Shown in pieces: positions 50,850 to 63,137 of a stretch of 64,000 nucleotides of DNA. The stretch spans positions 907,466-971,465 of the forward strand of contig NZ_BMYD01000001.1 of the NCBI RefSeq assembly GCF_014652095.1, in the 5' to 3' direction. The position numbers and the translations under genes were made by a program. Every line of letters starts with the position of its first letter. Within the stretch, counting starts at the first letter, position 1. The notes beneath the pieces were generated by a model that saw nothing but the letters and a program-made list of their open reading frames with translations, searched no databases and had not been told where the DNA came from. The DNA is from Cognatilysobacter bugurensis (GTDB taxonomy: Bacteria > Pseudomonadota > Gammaproteobacteria > Xanthomonadales > Xanthomonadaceae).

Positions 50850-53207
50850 CTACGAGTCCTGCTTCGCCCGGGCAAAAGCCGCGGCAAGCGCGTTGTTCGC
50901 GGGCGCCAGCTGCTGACGCGCGGGGGCGCCGCGGCCGCGATCGTCTCGACGCGGCTGCCCCGCGCCGCGCGGCTCGCTCCGCACGTCGCCGCGAGGCTCG
51001 CTGCGCGGCGCGGGCACCGAATCGTCGAGCCGGCGGCTGAGCGCGATGCGCTTGCGCGCGACGTCGACCTCGAGCACGCGCACCTTGACGATGTCGCCGG
51101 CCTTGACCGCCTCGCGCGGGTCCTTGATGTAGCGGTCGGCCAGCGCCGAGATGTGCACGAGACCGTCCTGGTGCACGCCGATGTCGACGAACGCGCCAAA
51201 TGCGGCGACGTTCGTGACCACGCCCTCGAGGATCATCCCCGGTCGCAAGTCCTTGATCTCTTCGACACCGTCCGCGAAGCGCGCGGCCTTGAACTCGGGG
51301 CGCGGGTCGCGGCCCGGCTTCTCGAGTTCCTTGACGATGTCGCGCACGGTCGGCACGCCGAACTTCTCGTCGGTGAACTGCTCGGGCTTGAGCTGGCGCA
51401 GCACGGTGATATCGCCGATGAGCTGCTTGATGTCGCGCCCCGCCGTTTTGAGGATGCGCTCGACGACCGGATACGCCTCGGGGTGCACCGATGAGGCGTC
51501 GAGCGGTTCGTCGCCGCCGGCGATGCGCAGGAAGCCCGCGCACTGCTCGAACGTCTTCTCGCCCAGGCGCGGCACGTCGAGCAGCGACTTCCGCGTGCGG
51601 AATGCGCCGTGCTGGTCGCGGTGGCGCACGATGTTCTCCGCAACCGTCGTCGACAGGCCCGAAACACGCGTGAGCAGCGCGGCCGAAGCCATGTTCACAT
51701 CGACGCCGACCGCATTCACACAGTCCTCGACCTTTGCGTCGAGCGCGCGCGCGAGGCGGAACTGATCCACGTCGTGCTGGTACTGGCCAACACCAATCGA
51801 CTTCGGCTCGATCTTCACGAGCTCGGCCAAGGGGTCCTGCAGGCGGCGGGCGATCGACACCGCACCGCGGATCGACACGTCGAGATCCGGGAATTCGCGC
51901 GCGGCCAGTTCCGACGCCGAGTACACCGACGCGCCCGCCTCGCTCACGACGATCTTCGTGAGCTTGAGTTCGGGCGCGAGCTTGATCAGATCGCCCGCGA
52001 GCTTGTCGGTCTCGCGCGAGGCCGTGCCGTTGCCGATCGCGATGAGCTCGACACGGTGCTTCGCGCACAGCGCGCGCAGCGTGTGCAGGGACTGGTCCCA
52101 CTGCCGGCGCGGTTCGTGCGGGTAGATCGTGTCGGTGCCGACGAGCTTGCCGGTCGCGTCGACGACGGCCACCTTCACGCCCGTGCGCAGGCCCGGGTCG
52201 AGGCCGAGCACCGCGCGCGGGCCGGCCGGCGCGGCCAGCAGCAGGTCCTTGAGGTTGTGGCCGAACACGTCGATCGCCTCGGCCTCGGCCTTCTCGCGGG
52301 CCTGAGCGAACAGGTCGAGCATGAGGTGCAGGTGGAGCTTCGCCTTCCACGTGAGGCGACACGCGTCGAGCAGCCACTTGTCGGCCGGGCGGCCCTGCGG
52401 CTTCACACCCGCGAAGTGCGCGACGCGGCCTTCGGCCTGCAAGTGACCGGCCTCGGCGTCGTTGCCGGGATCGAGATCGACAAAAATGATCTCCTCGCGG
52501 CGCGCGCGGAACAGCGCGAGCAGGCGATGCGAGGGGATCTTCGACAAGGGTTCGGCGTGGTCGAAGTAATCGCGGTATTTCGCGCCTTCGTTCTCCTTGC
52601 CTTCCGCGACCCGCGAGCGGATTACGCCGACGTCCCCGAGCCACTGGCGCAGGTCGCCGACGAGCGCGGCGTTCTCGCCCCAGCGCTCCATGAGGATCGC
52701 GCGCGCGCCGTCGAGCGCGGCCTTCGCATCGGGGACGCCCTTGTCGGCATCGACAAATTGCGCCGCGAACGCCTCGGGCACCTGCGTCGGGTCGGCGAGC
52801 AGGCCGTCGGCCAGCGGCTCGAGCCCCGCCTCGCGCGCGATCTGCGCCTTCGTGCGGCGCTTGGTCTTGTACGGCAGGTAGAGGTCCTCGAGGCGCGCCT
52901 TGCTTTCGGCGGCTTCGATGTCGGCGCGCAACTCGTCGGTCAGCTTGCCCTGCTCTTCGATGCTCGACAGCACCGCGGCGCGGCGGTCTTCGAGCTCCCG
53001 CAGGTACGACAGGCGCGTCTCGAGGTTGCGCAGCTGCGTGTCGTCGAGACCGCCGGTGACTTCCTTGCGGTAGCGCGCGATGAACGGGACGGTCGCGCCT
53101 TCGTCGAGCAGCGCCACGGCCGAGCGCACCTGCGCGGGCTGGGCGCCGATCTCGGCGGCAATGGTGGCGGCGATCTTCGAAGCGAGCTGGGCTGTTGCGT
53201 GCGACAT
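50850..53207 (-). CDS. tex: Tex family RNA-binding transcription accessory protein
   Basis: 785 residues, the usual length. Order of domains: N-terminal helical region ([36 protein letters not shown]), YqgF/RuvC-like domain ([20 protein letters not shown] near 330), helix-hairpin-helix part ([40 protein letters not shown]), and a C-terminal S1 domain ([38 protein letters not shown]). The last 50 residues are Arg/Gly/Ala-rich ([15 protein letters not shown]), a likely disordered RNA-binding tail. Tex associates with transcribing RNA polymerase and affects expression of virulence and stress genes in several bacteria. Confidence 0.96.
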   Translation of the reverse strand: MSHATAQLASKIAATIAAEIGAQPAQVRSAVALLDEGATVPFIARYRKEVTGGLDDTQLRNLETRLSYLRELEDRRAAVLSSIEEQGKLTDELRADIEAAESKARLEDLYLPYKTKRRTKAQIAREAGLEPLADGLLADPTQVPEAFAAQFVDADKGVPDAKAALDGARAILMERWGENAALVGDLRQWLGDVGVIRSRVAEGKENEGAKYRDYFDHAEPLSKIPSHRLLALFRARREEIIFVDLDPGNDAEAGHLQAEGRVAHFAGVKPQGRPADKWLLDACRLTWKAKLHLHLMLDLFAQAREKAEAEAIDVFGHNLKDLLLAAPAGPRAVLGLDPGLRTGVKVAVVDATGKLVGTDTIYPHEPRRQWDQSLHTLRALCAKHRVELIAIGNGTASRETDKLAGDLIKLAPELKLTKIVVSEAGASVYSASELAAREFPDLDVSIRGAVSIARRLQDPLAELVKIEPKSIGVGQYQHDVDQFRLARALDAKVEDCVNAVGVDVNMASAALLTRVSGLSTTVAENIVRHRDQHGAFRTRKSLLDVPRLGEKTFEQCAGFLRIAGGDEPLDASSVHPEAYPVVERILKTAGRDIKQLIGDITVLRQLKPEQFTDEKFGVPTVRDIVKELEKPGRDPRPEFKAARFADGVEEIKDLRPGMILEGVVTNVAAFGAFVDIGVHQDGLVHISALADRYIKDPREAVKAGDIVKVRVLEVDVARKRIALSRRLDDSVPAPRSEPRGDVRSEPRGAGQPRRDDRGRGAPARQQLAPANNALAAAFARAKQDS

Positions 53208-53409
53208 GGGTCAACCGGTGGCGCCGGCCGGGGCCGGGGAGCCGCCGATTGTGGCGACCGAGCCGCGCCGACGTAAGCCGTTGACAGCCGGCGCGGAGCC
53301 GCAATCGTGCCCGGGCTCACAAGACCGGTGCGAGACGGCATCTGCAAGCGGGCCCGACACCCGGGCGTGGCATCCGCGCGGGCTCGCCCGCCCGGGCGCT
53401 CAACGCAAA

Positions 53410-53427
53410 CGGGGCCCGCAGGCCCCG
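53410..53427 (-). terminator. Possible terminator of tesA
   Basis: On the minus strand CGGGGCC-TGCG-GGCCCCG, 7-bp stem, followed by TTTGCG. Lies 27 bases after the tesA stop. The T-run is short, so moderate confidence. Confidence 0.5.
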
Positions 53428-53453
53428 CTCTCGTCATCCATGCAAAGCCGGCC

Positions 53454-54113
53454 TCAGCGCAGCAGCGGGGCGAGCTTCGGCCACACGTGGTCGCGCAGCT
53501 TCGGCTGGGCCGCGGCCGTGGGGTGCAGGTTGTCGCGCTGGAACGCGCTGCGGTCGAGCATGATCGGCTCGAGCAGGAACGGCACGAACGCCACGTCGTG
53601 CTTCTTCGCCACCGCGCGGAAGTTCTCCTCGAAGCCCTTCGTGTACGCGCCGCCGAAGTTCGGCGGAAGCCGCATGCCGATCAGGAGCACCCGCGCGCCC
53701 GCGCCTTTCGCGGCGGTCACCATCGCGTCGAGGTTCGCGCGCGTCTGGGCGAGCGGCAGGCCGCGCAGGCCATCGTTCGCACCGAGCTCGATCACCACCA
53801 CGTCCGGCTTCGCACGCTTCAACTCGCGTGCAATGCGCGACTTGCCCCCGGCCGTCGTCTCTCCACTGACGCTCGCATTGACCACGCGCCAGCCGGGCGC
53901 CTGCTGCTGGATGCGGTCCTCGGTCAGCGCGACCCAGCCCTGCGACGTCGGCAGGCGGTACGCGGCCGACAGCGAGTCGCCCATGACGAGCACCGTGCGC
54001 GAACGCGCGCTTTCCTCGGGCTTTGCCGCAAGTGCCGGCAACATCGTTGCAAGCAGCAACGCCGTCGCCATCCATTGAACCCACGTCCGCCAAGCCGCAT
54101 ATGCTGGTGTCAT
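53454..54113 (-). CDS. tesA: Periplasmic SGNH esterase / thioesterase I
   Basis: 219 residues, ATG at 54113 with GGGAG six bases upstream. A signal peptide (about 1-29, WMATALLLATMLPALAA) then GDSLSAAYRLP (catalytic Ser in GDSLS), SGETTAGGKSRI (Gly), ELGANDGLRGL (Asn), and DNLHPTAAAQPK (Asp/His). This is the SGNH set of TesA, a broad-range acyl-CoA thioesterase and lysophospholipase in the periplasm. It stands divergent to the ybbA-type ABC genes, the same three-gene arrangement as in many gammaproteobacteria. Confidence 0.94.
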   Translation of the reverse strand: MTPAYAAWRTWVQWMATALLLATMLPALAAKPEESARSRTVLVMGDSLSAAYRLPTSQGWVALTEDRIQQQAPGWRVVNASVSGETTAGGKSRIARELKRAKPDVVVIELGANDGLRGLPLAQTRANLDAMVTAAKGAGARVLLIGMRLPPNFGGAYTKGFEENFRAVAKKHDVAFVPFLLEPIMLDRSAFQRDNLHPTAAAQPKLRDHVWPKLAPLLR

Positions 54114-54170
54114 GCATTTCTCCCATGGCTGCCGACCGTGGCCGCAGCGCGTCATCCTGGAGGCAACCCC

Positions 54171-54902
54171 GTGAAGATCATGGCCGAGGCCACCCCGCCC
54201 CACGCTGAAGCGTCCACGCGTGCGGTGCTCGATGTTCAGGGCCTTGGCAAGCGGGTCGCATTGCCCGGCAGCGAACTCGTGATCCTCGACTCGATCGACT
54301 TCACCATCGACGCGGGCGACACCGTCGCAATCGTCGGCGCGTCGGGCTCAGGCAAAAGCACGCTGCTTTCACTGCTCGCTGGCCTCGACACGCCGTCGCG
54401 CGGCGAGGTGCACCTCGACGGCCAAGCGCTCTCGAACCTCGACGAGGACGGCCGCGCCCAGGTGCGCGCCGAGAAGGTCGGCTTCGTGTTCCAGAACTTC
54501 CAGCTGTTGCCGTCGCTCACCGCACTGGAGAACGTGATGCTGCCGCTGGAACTGCGCGGCGAGCGCGACGTCGAGCGGCCGGCGCGCGAGATGCTCGCCA
54601 GCGTCGGTCTCGGCGAACGCCTCGGCCACTACCCGCGCCAGCTGTCGGGCGGCGAGCAGCAGCGTGTCGCGCTCGCGCGCTCGTTCGTCACCGGGCCCTC
54701 GCTGCTGTTTGCCGACGAGCCCACCGGCAACCTCGACACGCACACCGGCGAGACGATCATCGAACTGCTGTTTTCGATGAACGCACAGCGCGGCACCACG
54801 CTGGTCCTCGTCACCCACGACGAATCGCTGGCCCGCCGCTGCGCCCGGCGCCTGCGGCTCGATGCCGGCCGCCTCGTCGCCGACGACCGGCAGCCGCAGT
54901 GA
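54171..54902 (+). CDS. ABC transporter ATP-binding protein, YbbA/LolD type
   Basis: 243 residues from a GTG at 54171, seven bases after GGAGG; the ATG at 54180 is too far from it. ABC features: Walker A IVGASGSGKSTLLSLLAG near 58-75, Q-loop FVFQNFQLLPSLTALENVML, signature YPRQLSGGEQQRVALARSF, Walker B SLLFADEPTGNL, and switch His VLVTHDESL. Of the MacB/LolD/YbbA group. The stop overlaps the permease start (GTGA), so the two make one transporter. The divergent tesA fits the ybbA-tesA arrangement. Confidence 0.94.
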   Translation: MKIMAEATPPHAEASTRAVLDVQGLGKRVALPGSELVILDSIDFTIDAGDTVAIVGASGSGKSTLLSLLAGLDTPSRGEVHLDGQALSNLDEDGRAQVRAEKVGFVFQNFQLLPSLTALENVMLPLELRGERDVERPAREMLASVGLGERLGHYPRQLSGGEQQRVALARSFVTGPSLLFADEPTGNLDTHTGETIIELLFSMNAQRGTTLVLVTHDESLARRCARRLRLDAGRLVADDRQPQ

Positions 54903-57403
54903 ACGCGCTCGCGCTCGCCTGGCGCCAACTGCGTCGCGACCTTCGCGCGGGCGAGGTCCGCATCCTGCTCGCGGCGCTCGTGATCGCGGTGCTCGCGGTG
55001 ACCTCGGTGGGGTTCATCACCGACCGGGCCGAGCGCGGACTTGCGATCGAAGCGAACCGCCTGCTCGGCGGCGACGCGGTCGTGCGCGGCGATGCGCCGA
55101 TCGAAGGAGACGTGGGCCGGGCCGCGGCCGCGCCGGCGCTGCGCAGCGCGCGAACCCAGGAACTGCAGACGATGGTGCGCGTCGGCGACGGCGACAGCGC
55201 ACGCCTGCAGCTCGGCGACCTGCGCGCGCTCGGTGCCGGCTATCCGCTGCGCGGCAGCGTGCGGATTGTCGACGCCACCGGCGCCGAGCGCGACGCGGAC
55301 GCCGTGCCCGCGCCTGGAACCGCATGGCTCTCGCGTGCCGGTGCGGACGCGCTCGATGCCCGCATTGGCGACACGATCGCCCTCGGCGACCGCAGCTTCC
55401 GGCTGACCGCGCTGGTCGTGCAGGAGCCCGACGCCGCGCTCGACTACTTCGACGTCGCACCGAAAGTCTTCATCGCGCTCGACGAGCTCGCGTCGACGGG
55501 CCTTGTCCAGGAAGGCAGCCGCATCCGCTACCGGCTTGCGGTGGCCGGCCCACCGGATGCCGTCGAGCGCTTCGTGTCGGCCGCAAAGCCGGCTCTGGAT
55601 CGCAACCAGCGCCTCGAAACGATCGGCGACGCACGCCCGGAACTGCGTTCGGCGCTCGACCGCGCGGGGCGGTTCCTCGGGCTCGCCGCGCTCGTGTCCG
55701 TCGTGCTGGCTGCCGTCGCCGTGGCCATGGCCGCACGTCGCCACAGCGAACGCCACCGCGCAGGTGCGGCGGTGATGCGTTGCCTCGGCGCAAGCCAGCG
55801 CACGCTGGTCATCGTGCACGTCGGAGAACTGCTGATGCTCGGCGTGGCTGCGAGCGTGCTGGGCGTTGCGATTGCCTTCGCGCTGCAGTGGGGCGTCGGC
55901 GGCTGGCTCGAACGCACCCTCGGCACGACGATTCCGGCGGCCGGCTGGCGCCCGGCCCTCGAAGGCCTTGGCGTCGGCCTCACCGTGCTGCTCGCGTTCG
56001 GCGCCCCGCCCGTGCTCGCCCTGCGTCGCGTGCCTGCGCTTCGCGTGCTGCGCCGCGATCTCGATGCCACGGAGCCGAGCGCATGGATCGTCGGCGCACT
56101 CGGACTCGGCGGGCTCGCGACGCTGCTGTGGTGGAAGGCCGGCTCGCCGACGCTCGCGGGCGCGATGCTCGGCGGCATCGTCGTGACACTGGCCGTGCTC
56201 GCCCTGCTCGGCTGGGGCTTGGTCGCCTTGCTGCGCCGTGTTCGCACGCGCCTGCGGGGCAGCCTGCGTTATGGCCTCGCCAATGTCAGCCGGCGCGCGG
56301 GCACGAGCGTCGCGCAGATCGCCGCGCTCGGCCTCGGGCTCATGGTGCTGCTCCTGCTCACGTTCGTGCGCACGGACCTGCTCGATCGCTGGCAGGTCAC
56401 GCTGTCCGCCGAAGCGCCCAATCGCTTCATCGTCAACGCGCAGGCGGATCAGATCGACTCGATCCGCGCGTTCATGCGTGAGCGCGGCGTCGCGCCGCCC
56501 GAGCTTTTCCCCATGATTCGCGCCCGCCTGGTCGCGCATAACGGCGCCGCGGTGGCGGGCGACGACTTCGAGGAAGGCCGCGCGCGGCGCTTGGCCGAGC
56601 GCGAGTTCAATCTCTCCGTGACCGACGCCCTGCGCGACGACAACACGGTCACCGCAGGTCGGTTCTGGACGCGTCGCACCCCGGCCACGCCCGAACTGTC
56701 GGTCGAGGAAGGGCTGGCCGAATCGCTGGGCTGGGGCGTCGGCGACACGGTGAGCTTCGACATCGCGGGACAGCCGTTCGAAGCACGCATCACCAGCCTG
56801 CGCGAAGTCGAGTGGGAAAGCTTCCGCCCGAACTTCTTCGTGGTGGCGTCGCCGGGCTCGCTCGACGGCTACGCCGCCAGTTACATCACCGCGGTCAAGG
56901 TGCCGCGCACCGACGGGCGCTTCACCGCTGCGCTCGTCGCGCAGTTCCCGAATCTCTCGGTGATCGACATCGACGCCGTGCTCGACCAGGTGCGTAGCAC
57001 GGGCGACCAGGTCGCCACGGTGGTGCAGGTCGTCTTCTGGTTTGCGCTCGCGGCCGGCGTGCTCGTGCTCCTCGCCGCGATCAGTGCCAGCCAGGACGAG
57101 CGTCTGCTCGAAGGCGGAGTGATGCGCGTGCTCGGTGCGAGCCGGCGGCAGCTGCGATTGGCGCAGGCGTCGGAGTTCGCTGCGATCGGCCTGATCTCCG
57201 GGCTGACCGCGGCAATCGCCGCCTCCGTGCTCGCGGGCGTCGTCGCAGTGCGCGTGTTCGACCTGCCCTGGGCGCCGGACTGGCGCCTCGCCGCAGCCGG
57301 CGCCACGGCCGGCATGCTGGCCGCGCTCGTCTCCGGACTGTGGGCAACGCGGCGCGTGCTGGACGCGCCGCCGTCCGTGACTCTGCGCGAGCTGCACTCA
57401 TAG
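54899..57403 (+). CDS. FtsX-type ABC permease, YbbP type
   Basis: 834 residues from the GTG at 54899. First transmembrane helix at about 20-40 (VRILLAALVIAVLAVTSVGF), then a periplasmic domain (DAVVRGDAPIEGDVGRAAAA), helices at about 255-285, 300-330, 355-385, a second set near 410-460, and four more towards the C-terminus (about 700-834). The FtsX permease domain occurs twice, as in YbbP. The pair with the upstream ATPase forms a complete exporter of unknown substrate; E. coli YbbAP has been linked to lipid-linked processing with TesA. Confidence 0.92.
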   Translation: MNALALAWRQLRRDLRAGEVRILLAALVIAVLAVTSVGFITDRAERGLAIEANRLLGGDAVVRGDAPIEGDVGRAAAAPALRSARTQELQTMVRVGDGDSARLQLGDLRALGAGYPLRGSVRIVDATGAERDADAVPAPGTAWLSRAGADALDARIGDTIALGDRSFRLTALVVQEPDAALDYFDVAPKVFIALDELASTGLVQEGSRIRYRLAVAGPPDAVERFVSAAKPALDRNQRLETIGDARPELRSALDRAGRFLGLAALVSVVLAAVAVAMAARRHSERHRAGAAVMRCLGASQRTLVIVHVGELLMLGVAASVLGVAIAFALQWGVGGWLERTLGTTIPAAGWRPALEGLGVGLTVLLAFGAPPVLALRRVPALRVLRRDLDATEPSAWIVGALGLGGLATLLWWKAGSPTLAGAMLGGIVVTLAVLALLGWGLVALLRRVRTRLRGSLRYGLANVSRRAGTSVAQIAALGLGLMVLLLLTFVRTDLLDRWQVTLSAEAPNRFIVNAQADQIDSIRAFMRERGVAPPELFPMIRARLVAHNGAAVAGDDFEEGRARRLAEREFNLSVTDALRDDNTVTAGRFWTRRTPATPELSVEEGLAESLGWGVGDTVSFDIAGQPFEARITSLREVEWESFRPNFFVVASPGSLDGYAASYITAVKVPRTDGRFTAALVAQFPNLSVIDIDAVLDQVRSTGDQVATVVQVVFWFALAAGVLVLLAAISASQDERLLEGGVMRVLGASRRQLRLAQASEFAAIGLISGLTAAIAASVLAGVVAVRVFDLPWAPDWRLAAAGATAGMLAALVSGLWATRRVLDAPPSVTLRELHS

Positions 57404-57514
57404 GGTTGCCGGCGGGCGGACCACGGTGCGATGGCCGGGAGTCCGCCGTGGGCGCACATGAGCAAGGTGCGCGCCTGCCGCCTGTCCGGTCGTGTCCGGC
57501 GGATGCGGGCTCGC

Positions 57515-57775
57515 TTACTGATCCTTCGTAGGGTCGATCGGATCGATCGGCGATTCGAACGGACTTTCGATGACCCCCTGGCTCGCGAGCATGCGCTGGA
57601 GCTCGGTGCGGACGTAGGCGCTGCGTTCCTCGCCGGCGACCTCGGCGATTTCCCGCGCCTGCGGGTCGAATGCTTCCAGGAACGCCTCGCGCGAGGCCGC
57701 GTCAGCAAGCATCGACGGCAGGCGGCTCTCGAGTCCGTACAGCAGGCTTTGAATGTCGTCGGGCGCAGGGGCCAT
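57515..57775 (-). CDS. Small conserved hypothetical protein
   Basis: 86 residues if the ATG at 57775 is used, which has GGAAG six bases upstream; starts at 57823 or 57919 would run into or towards the tRNA-Glu terminator. The product APAPDDIQSLLYGLESRLPS, then DAASREAFLEAFDPQAREIA and SAYVRTELQRMLASQGVIES, looks helical and cytoplasmic and is similar to small uncharacterised proteins of Xanthomonadales. Function unknown. Confidence 0.6.
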   Translation of the reverse strand: MAPAPDDIQSLLYGLESRLPSMLADAASREAFLEAFDPQAREIAEVAGEERSAYVRTELQRMLASQGVIESPFESPIDPIDPTKDQ

Positions 57776-57861
57776 CGCAAGCTTCCACAACGGGCGTGCG
57801 AGCAAGCTAAGCGACACCGGCATGAGCGCGCGATGAAGTGCCGCCCGGATGCATACACGCG

Positions 57862-57897
57862 AAAAAGCAGAAGGGCCGCCTTTCGGCAGCCCTTCTG
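57862..57897 (-). terminator. Terminator downstream of tRNA-Glu
   Basis: On the minus strand a 13-position stem with one mismatch (arms at 57868-57880 and 57885-57897), loop GAAA, followed by CTTTTTC. It is 11 bases beyond the tRNA-Glu 3' end and before the small hypothetical gene. Confidence 0.85.
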
Positions 57898-57907
57898 TTC
57901 TGAATAG

Positions 57908-57983
57908 TGGCGTCCCCACGGGGATTCGAACCCCGGTCGCTACCGTGAAAGGGTAATGTCCTAGGCCTCTAGACGATGGGGAC
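57908..57983 (-). tRNA. tRNA-Glu, anticodon TTC
   Basis: 76 nucleotides with the CCA encoded. The acceptor stem GTCCCCA/TGGGGAC, the D-arm with GTCTAGAGGCCTAGGAC, the anticodon loop CCTTTCACG with TTC, and the T-loop GGTTCGAATCC are all visible on the minus strand. It follows tRNA-Ala by 68 bases and is probably in the same transcript. Confidence 0.95.
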
Positions 57984-58051
57984 GCAGTAAAACCAAAATC
58001 GGACGATACAACCGGCCTGAGCCCGACTTCTTAGCGCTTCTTTCCAACCAG

Positions 58052-58127
58052 TGGTGGAGCCAGGCGGGATCGAACCGCCGACCTCCTGCATGCCATGCAG
58101 GCGCTCTCCCAGCTGAGCTATGGCCCC
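58052..58127 (-). tRNA. tRNA-Ala, anticodon GGC
   Basis: 76 nucleotides with CCA encoded. On the minus strand it starts GGGGCCATAGCTCAGCTGG, has an anticodon arm CTGCATGGCATGCAG with GGC in the loop, T-loop GGTTCGATCCC, and ends GGCTCCACCA. It is the first of the tRNA pair with tRNA-Glu. Confidence 0.95.
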
Positions 58128-58172
58128 ACTGGGCTGGAAAGTCCGCTACTTTAAGCAGCACGTTTCACATCG

Positions 58173-58667
58173 TCAAGCGGTCTCGCACAAGGTCGACGAA
58201 TTTTCATCGAGTCGGCGCAGCGTCGCCGCCCCGTGCCCCCGCTCGGCGAGATATTCGAGCCACTTGCCAAGGAACGTGTTCATCCGCAGGCGGTGGCCGA
58301 TCAGCAACGCCGGCGGCGGGAACATGCCGATGACGTCCTGCCAGCGACGGCCCACGTAGCAGTTCGTCGCCTCCAGCTGCCGCGTGTCGTGATAAAGCCG
58401 CAGGTGCGCCGACGGATCCGGCTCACCGGTCACCGGATCGACGATCGCATACGTGATCCGCAGCTCCGTCGTGTATGGGTGCTGCTCGATGATCTCCAAA
58501 TGCAGCGGCAGCCCGTCGCCCGTGTCCGAGCGGTAATGCCCCACGGCGAGGCTGCGCGGCGCGAACATCCGCACCAGCCGCGCCTCGTTTTCGGTGTACA
58601 GCGCCATGAGCCATCCGAGGCGATCGAGCTTCGGAACAAGGGCGTGTCGGGCAACGGTCGAAGTCAT
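58173..58667 (-). CDS. DUF1249 (YqiB-like) protein
   Basis: 164 residues. Family line: LVPKLDRLGWLMALYTENEA, RLVRMFAPRSLAVGHYRSD, PLHLEIIEQHPYTTELRITY, HLRLYHDTRQLEATNCYVGR and RLRMNTFLGKWLEYLAERGH. E. coli YqiB is beside cpdA; its role is unknown. The family is typical of gammaproteobacteria, supporting the taxonomic guess. No cpdA gene is visible here. The ATG at 58667 gives the normal N-terminus. Confidence 0.88.
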   Translation of the reverse strand: MTSTVARHALVPKLDRLGWLMALYTENEARLVRMFAPRSLAVGHYRSDTGDGLPLHLEIIEQHPYTTELRITYAIVDPVTGEPDPSAHLRLYHDTRQLEATNCYVGRRWQDVIGMFPPPALLIGHRLRMNTFLGKWLEYLAERGHGAATLRRLDENSSTLCETA

Positions 58668-58757
58668 GTTTCGATGCTACACGCGGCCCGCGTGACGGAC
58701 CGTGCCGACACATGAATCGCCTGTTGAATCTCGAAATCTGCGACGCGCGGCCGCGGT

Positions 58758-59579
58758 TCAGAACATCTCGCGCCGGATGTTGAACGTGGTCAGGATCTTG
58801 CTCGCGATCTCCTCGATCGACGTGTGCGTCGTGCTGAGCGTCGGGATGCGCTCGGCCCGGAACATCGCTTCCGCGGCCGCGACCTCGCGGCGACACGTCT
58901 CGATGTTCGCGTAGCGCGAGTTCGGGCGACGCTCCTGACGGATCTGGTTCAGGCGCTGGGGGTCGATCGTCAGTCCGAACACCTTGTGCCGGTGGGCGCG
59001 CAGCCGCGGCGGCAGCCGGTCGTGATCGAGGTCCTCGTCGACGAGCGGGTAATTCGCCGCGCGAATGCCGTAATGCAGCGCGAGGTAGACGCAGGTCGGC
59101 GTTTTGCCGGCGCGCGACACGGCGACCAGGATCACGTCCGACTCGTCGTAGTCCAGGCTCTGCCCGTCGTCATGCGTCAGCGCGAAGTTCATTGCGTTGA
59201 TGCGTCGGTGGTAGGCGTCGAAGTCCACGATCGCGTGCGCACGCCCCATGTGGCGCTGACGCATCTGGCCCAATTCGCGCTCCAGTGGATCGATGAACGG
59301 CGCGAAGACGTCGAGCACCAGCGCCCCGCTCTCGCACACGGCGGCGCAGACGTCGCTGTTTACGCACGAGTTGATCACGATGGGTCTGGCACCGTGCTGC
59401 TCGCCCACGGCACGGACTCGGGCAGCGATTTCTTGCGCGCGCTCGACCGTATCTACGAACGGATAACGTTCACTGACGAAATGAGTGTCCGTGAACTGCG
59501 TGAGCAGGCTGTGCCCGATCGTCTCGGCCGTGATGCCGGTGCCGTCGGATACATAAAAAACGGGCCTGATCGCCAGCAT
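58758..59579 (-). CDS. ppsR: PEP synthase regulatory protein (kinase/pyrophosphorylase)
   Basis: 273 residues from the ATG at 59579 ([20 protein letters not shown]), which has GAGG six bases upstream; an ATG at 59594 adds five residues. DUF299 bifunctional enzyme: ADP-dependent kinase that inactivates PEP synthase by phosphorylating a Thr, and Pi-dependent phosphorylase that reactivates it. P-loop: [17 protein letters not shown] near 150. Other conserved parts are [20 protein letters not shown] region, [15 protein letters not shown], and [14 protein letters not shown]. Divergent to ppsA, 130 bases between start codons; co-regulation is expected. Confidence 0.95.
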   Translation of the reverse strand: MLAIRPVFYVSDGTGITAETIGHSLLTQFTDTHFVSERYPFVDTVERAQEIAARVRAVGEQHGARPIVINSCVNSDVCAAVCESGALVLDVFAPFIDPLERELGQMRQRHMGRAHAIVDFDAYHRRINAMNFALTHDDGQSLDYDESDVILVAVSRAGKTPTCVYLALHYGIRAANYPLVDEDLDHDRLPPRLRAHRHKVFGLTIDPQRLNQIRQERRPNSRYANIETCRREVAAAEAMFRAERIPTLSTTHTSIEEIASKILTTFNIRREMF

Positions 59580-59709
59580 CTTGAACCTCGCCATGTCGTT
59601 AGGACCGCAAAAAAGTCCGTCGGATCAAACTTGTACGCACCCGACGCACCGGCGATCATATCCGGCTAGCGCGCAGTGGCACGCGCATGCCCCTTTCGGA
59701 GACCGTTGC

Positions 59710-62088
<2,379 letters not shown>

Positions 62089-62101
62089 GCCGAGCGGATA
62101 T

Positions 62102-62134
62102 CGAAAGGCTAACGGTGCACCCGTTAGCCTTTCG
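62102..62134 (+). terminator. Terminator-like hairpin after ppsA
   Basis: CGAAAGGCTAACGG (62102-62115) pairs perfectly with CCGTTAGCCTTTCG (62121-62134), 14 bp, five-base loop. No long T-run, but a second stem (ACGCCCCG/CGGGGCGT, 62143-62164) followed by CTCGTTT comes directly after, giving a tandem structure between ppsA and the MscS gene. Confidence 0.7.
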
Positions 62135-62204
62135 CATGGCACACGCCCCGCTCCTGCGGGGCGTCTCGTTTCTACCGACCCAATTTCGAGGCAGAGGTAC
62201 GCGT

Positions 62205-63098
62205 ATGCAGTGGCTGGAGACCCTGGAAGGCATCGACTGGCGGGCGTTTGCAGTGGGCTGGGGCCTCAAGATCCTGGCGGCGCTTGTGATTCTGGGCATC
62301 GGCTTGCGGCTCGCGCAGTGGGTCACGAACATCGCCGAGCGCGCGCTGAGGCGTGCCCACGTCGAAGCGACCGCCGTGCAGTTCCTGCGCAAGGTCGCCT
62401 ACGTCGCGCTGCTGGTTTTGCTCGCGCTGACGGTGCTCAGCGTCTTCGAAGTGCCGATGACGTCCGCGTTCGCGGTGCTCGGCGCAGCGGGTCTCGCGAT
62501 CGGCCTCGCGCTCAAGGATTCGCTGTCGAATATCGCATCGGGTGTGATGCTCGTGACGCTCAAACCCTTCCGCGTCGGCGACATCGTCACGATCAACAAC
62601 GAGACCGGCAAGGTCGAGGAAATCAGCATCTTCCAGACCCGTCTGCGCGGCGCGGATAACCAGACGATCGTGCTGCCGAACAGCCTCGTCACGAACGACT
62701 CGATCATCAATCTGACGCCCGACACGATGCGCCGCATCGAGCTCATCATCGGCATTGCGTACACCGCGGACATCGACGTCGCGCGCGAGCGGGCGCTCGA
62801 CGTCATGCGCGCCGACCGGCGCGTGCTCCCCGATCCGGCGCCCGACGTGCTCGTCTACATGCTGGCCGACAACAGCGTCAACCTCGGAATCCGCTGCCAC
62901 ACCCTCAATGCCGACTTCTTCATTACGAAGTGCGAATTGACCGAGCGCATCAAGAAGACGTTCGACGCGGCCGGCATCGGGATCCCGTTCCCGCAGCGCG
63001 ACGTGCACGTCTATCACCACTCGCCGCGCGACGGCAGTGTCATCGACCCGCGGCAGATTGCCGCTGCCGGCAAGCCTTCGCCCCCGGCCGAGGTTTAA
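62205..63098 (+). CDS. MscS family mechanosensitive channel (short form)
   Basis: 297 residues from the ATG at 62205. Three transmembrane segments: about 18-38, 62-84, and the pore helix with AVLGAAGLAIGLALKDSLSN near 90-109, followed by the beta domain GVMLVTLKPFRVGDIVTINN, ETGKVEEISIFQTRLRGADN, IVLPNSLVTNDSIINLTPDT and a C-terminal alpha/beta part ending with FPQRDVHVYH. This is close to the E. coli MscS length of 286, in contrast to the longer paralogue at 28708. Opens on membrane tension. Confidence 0.93.
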   Translation: MQWLETLEGIDWRAFAVGWGLKILAALVILGIGLRLAQWVTNIAERALRRAHVEATAVQFLRKVAYVALLVLLALTVLSVFEVPMTSAFAVLGAAGLAIGLALKDSLSNIASGVMLVTLKPFRVGDIVTINNETGKVEEISIFQTRLRGADNQTIVLPNSLVTNDSIINLTPDTMRRIELIIGIAYTADIDVARERALDVMRADRRVLPDPAPDVLVYMLADNSVNLGIRCHTLNADFFITKCELTERIKKTFDAAGIGIPFPQRDVHVYHHSPRDGSVIDPRQIAAAGKPSPPAEV

Positions 63099-63104
63099 GT
63101 TCTG

Positions 63105-63137
63105 CTGGGCCGCCCGCCAGTTAAGGCGGCCCAGTTT
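63105..63137 (+). terminator. Terminator-like hairpin after the MscS gene
   Basis: CTGGGCCGCC (63105-63114) and GGCGGCCCAG (63125-63134), 10-bp perfect stem with a 10-base loop, then TTT. Confidence 0.7.

Noticed and set aside
54629-57397. 922-codon minus-strand reading frame opposite the ABC permease
   Set aside because: Covers an obvious FtsX-type permease on the plus strand. The antisense translation is Arg/His/Ala-rich and shows no domain.
57984-58051. A third tRNA between tRNA-Glu and tRNA-Ala
   Set aside because: The 68-base spacer cannot fold as a cloverleaf and has no T-loop motif.
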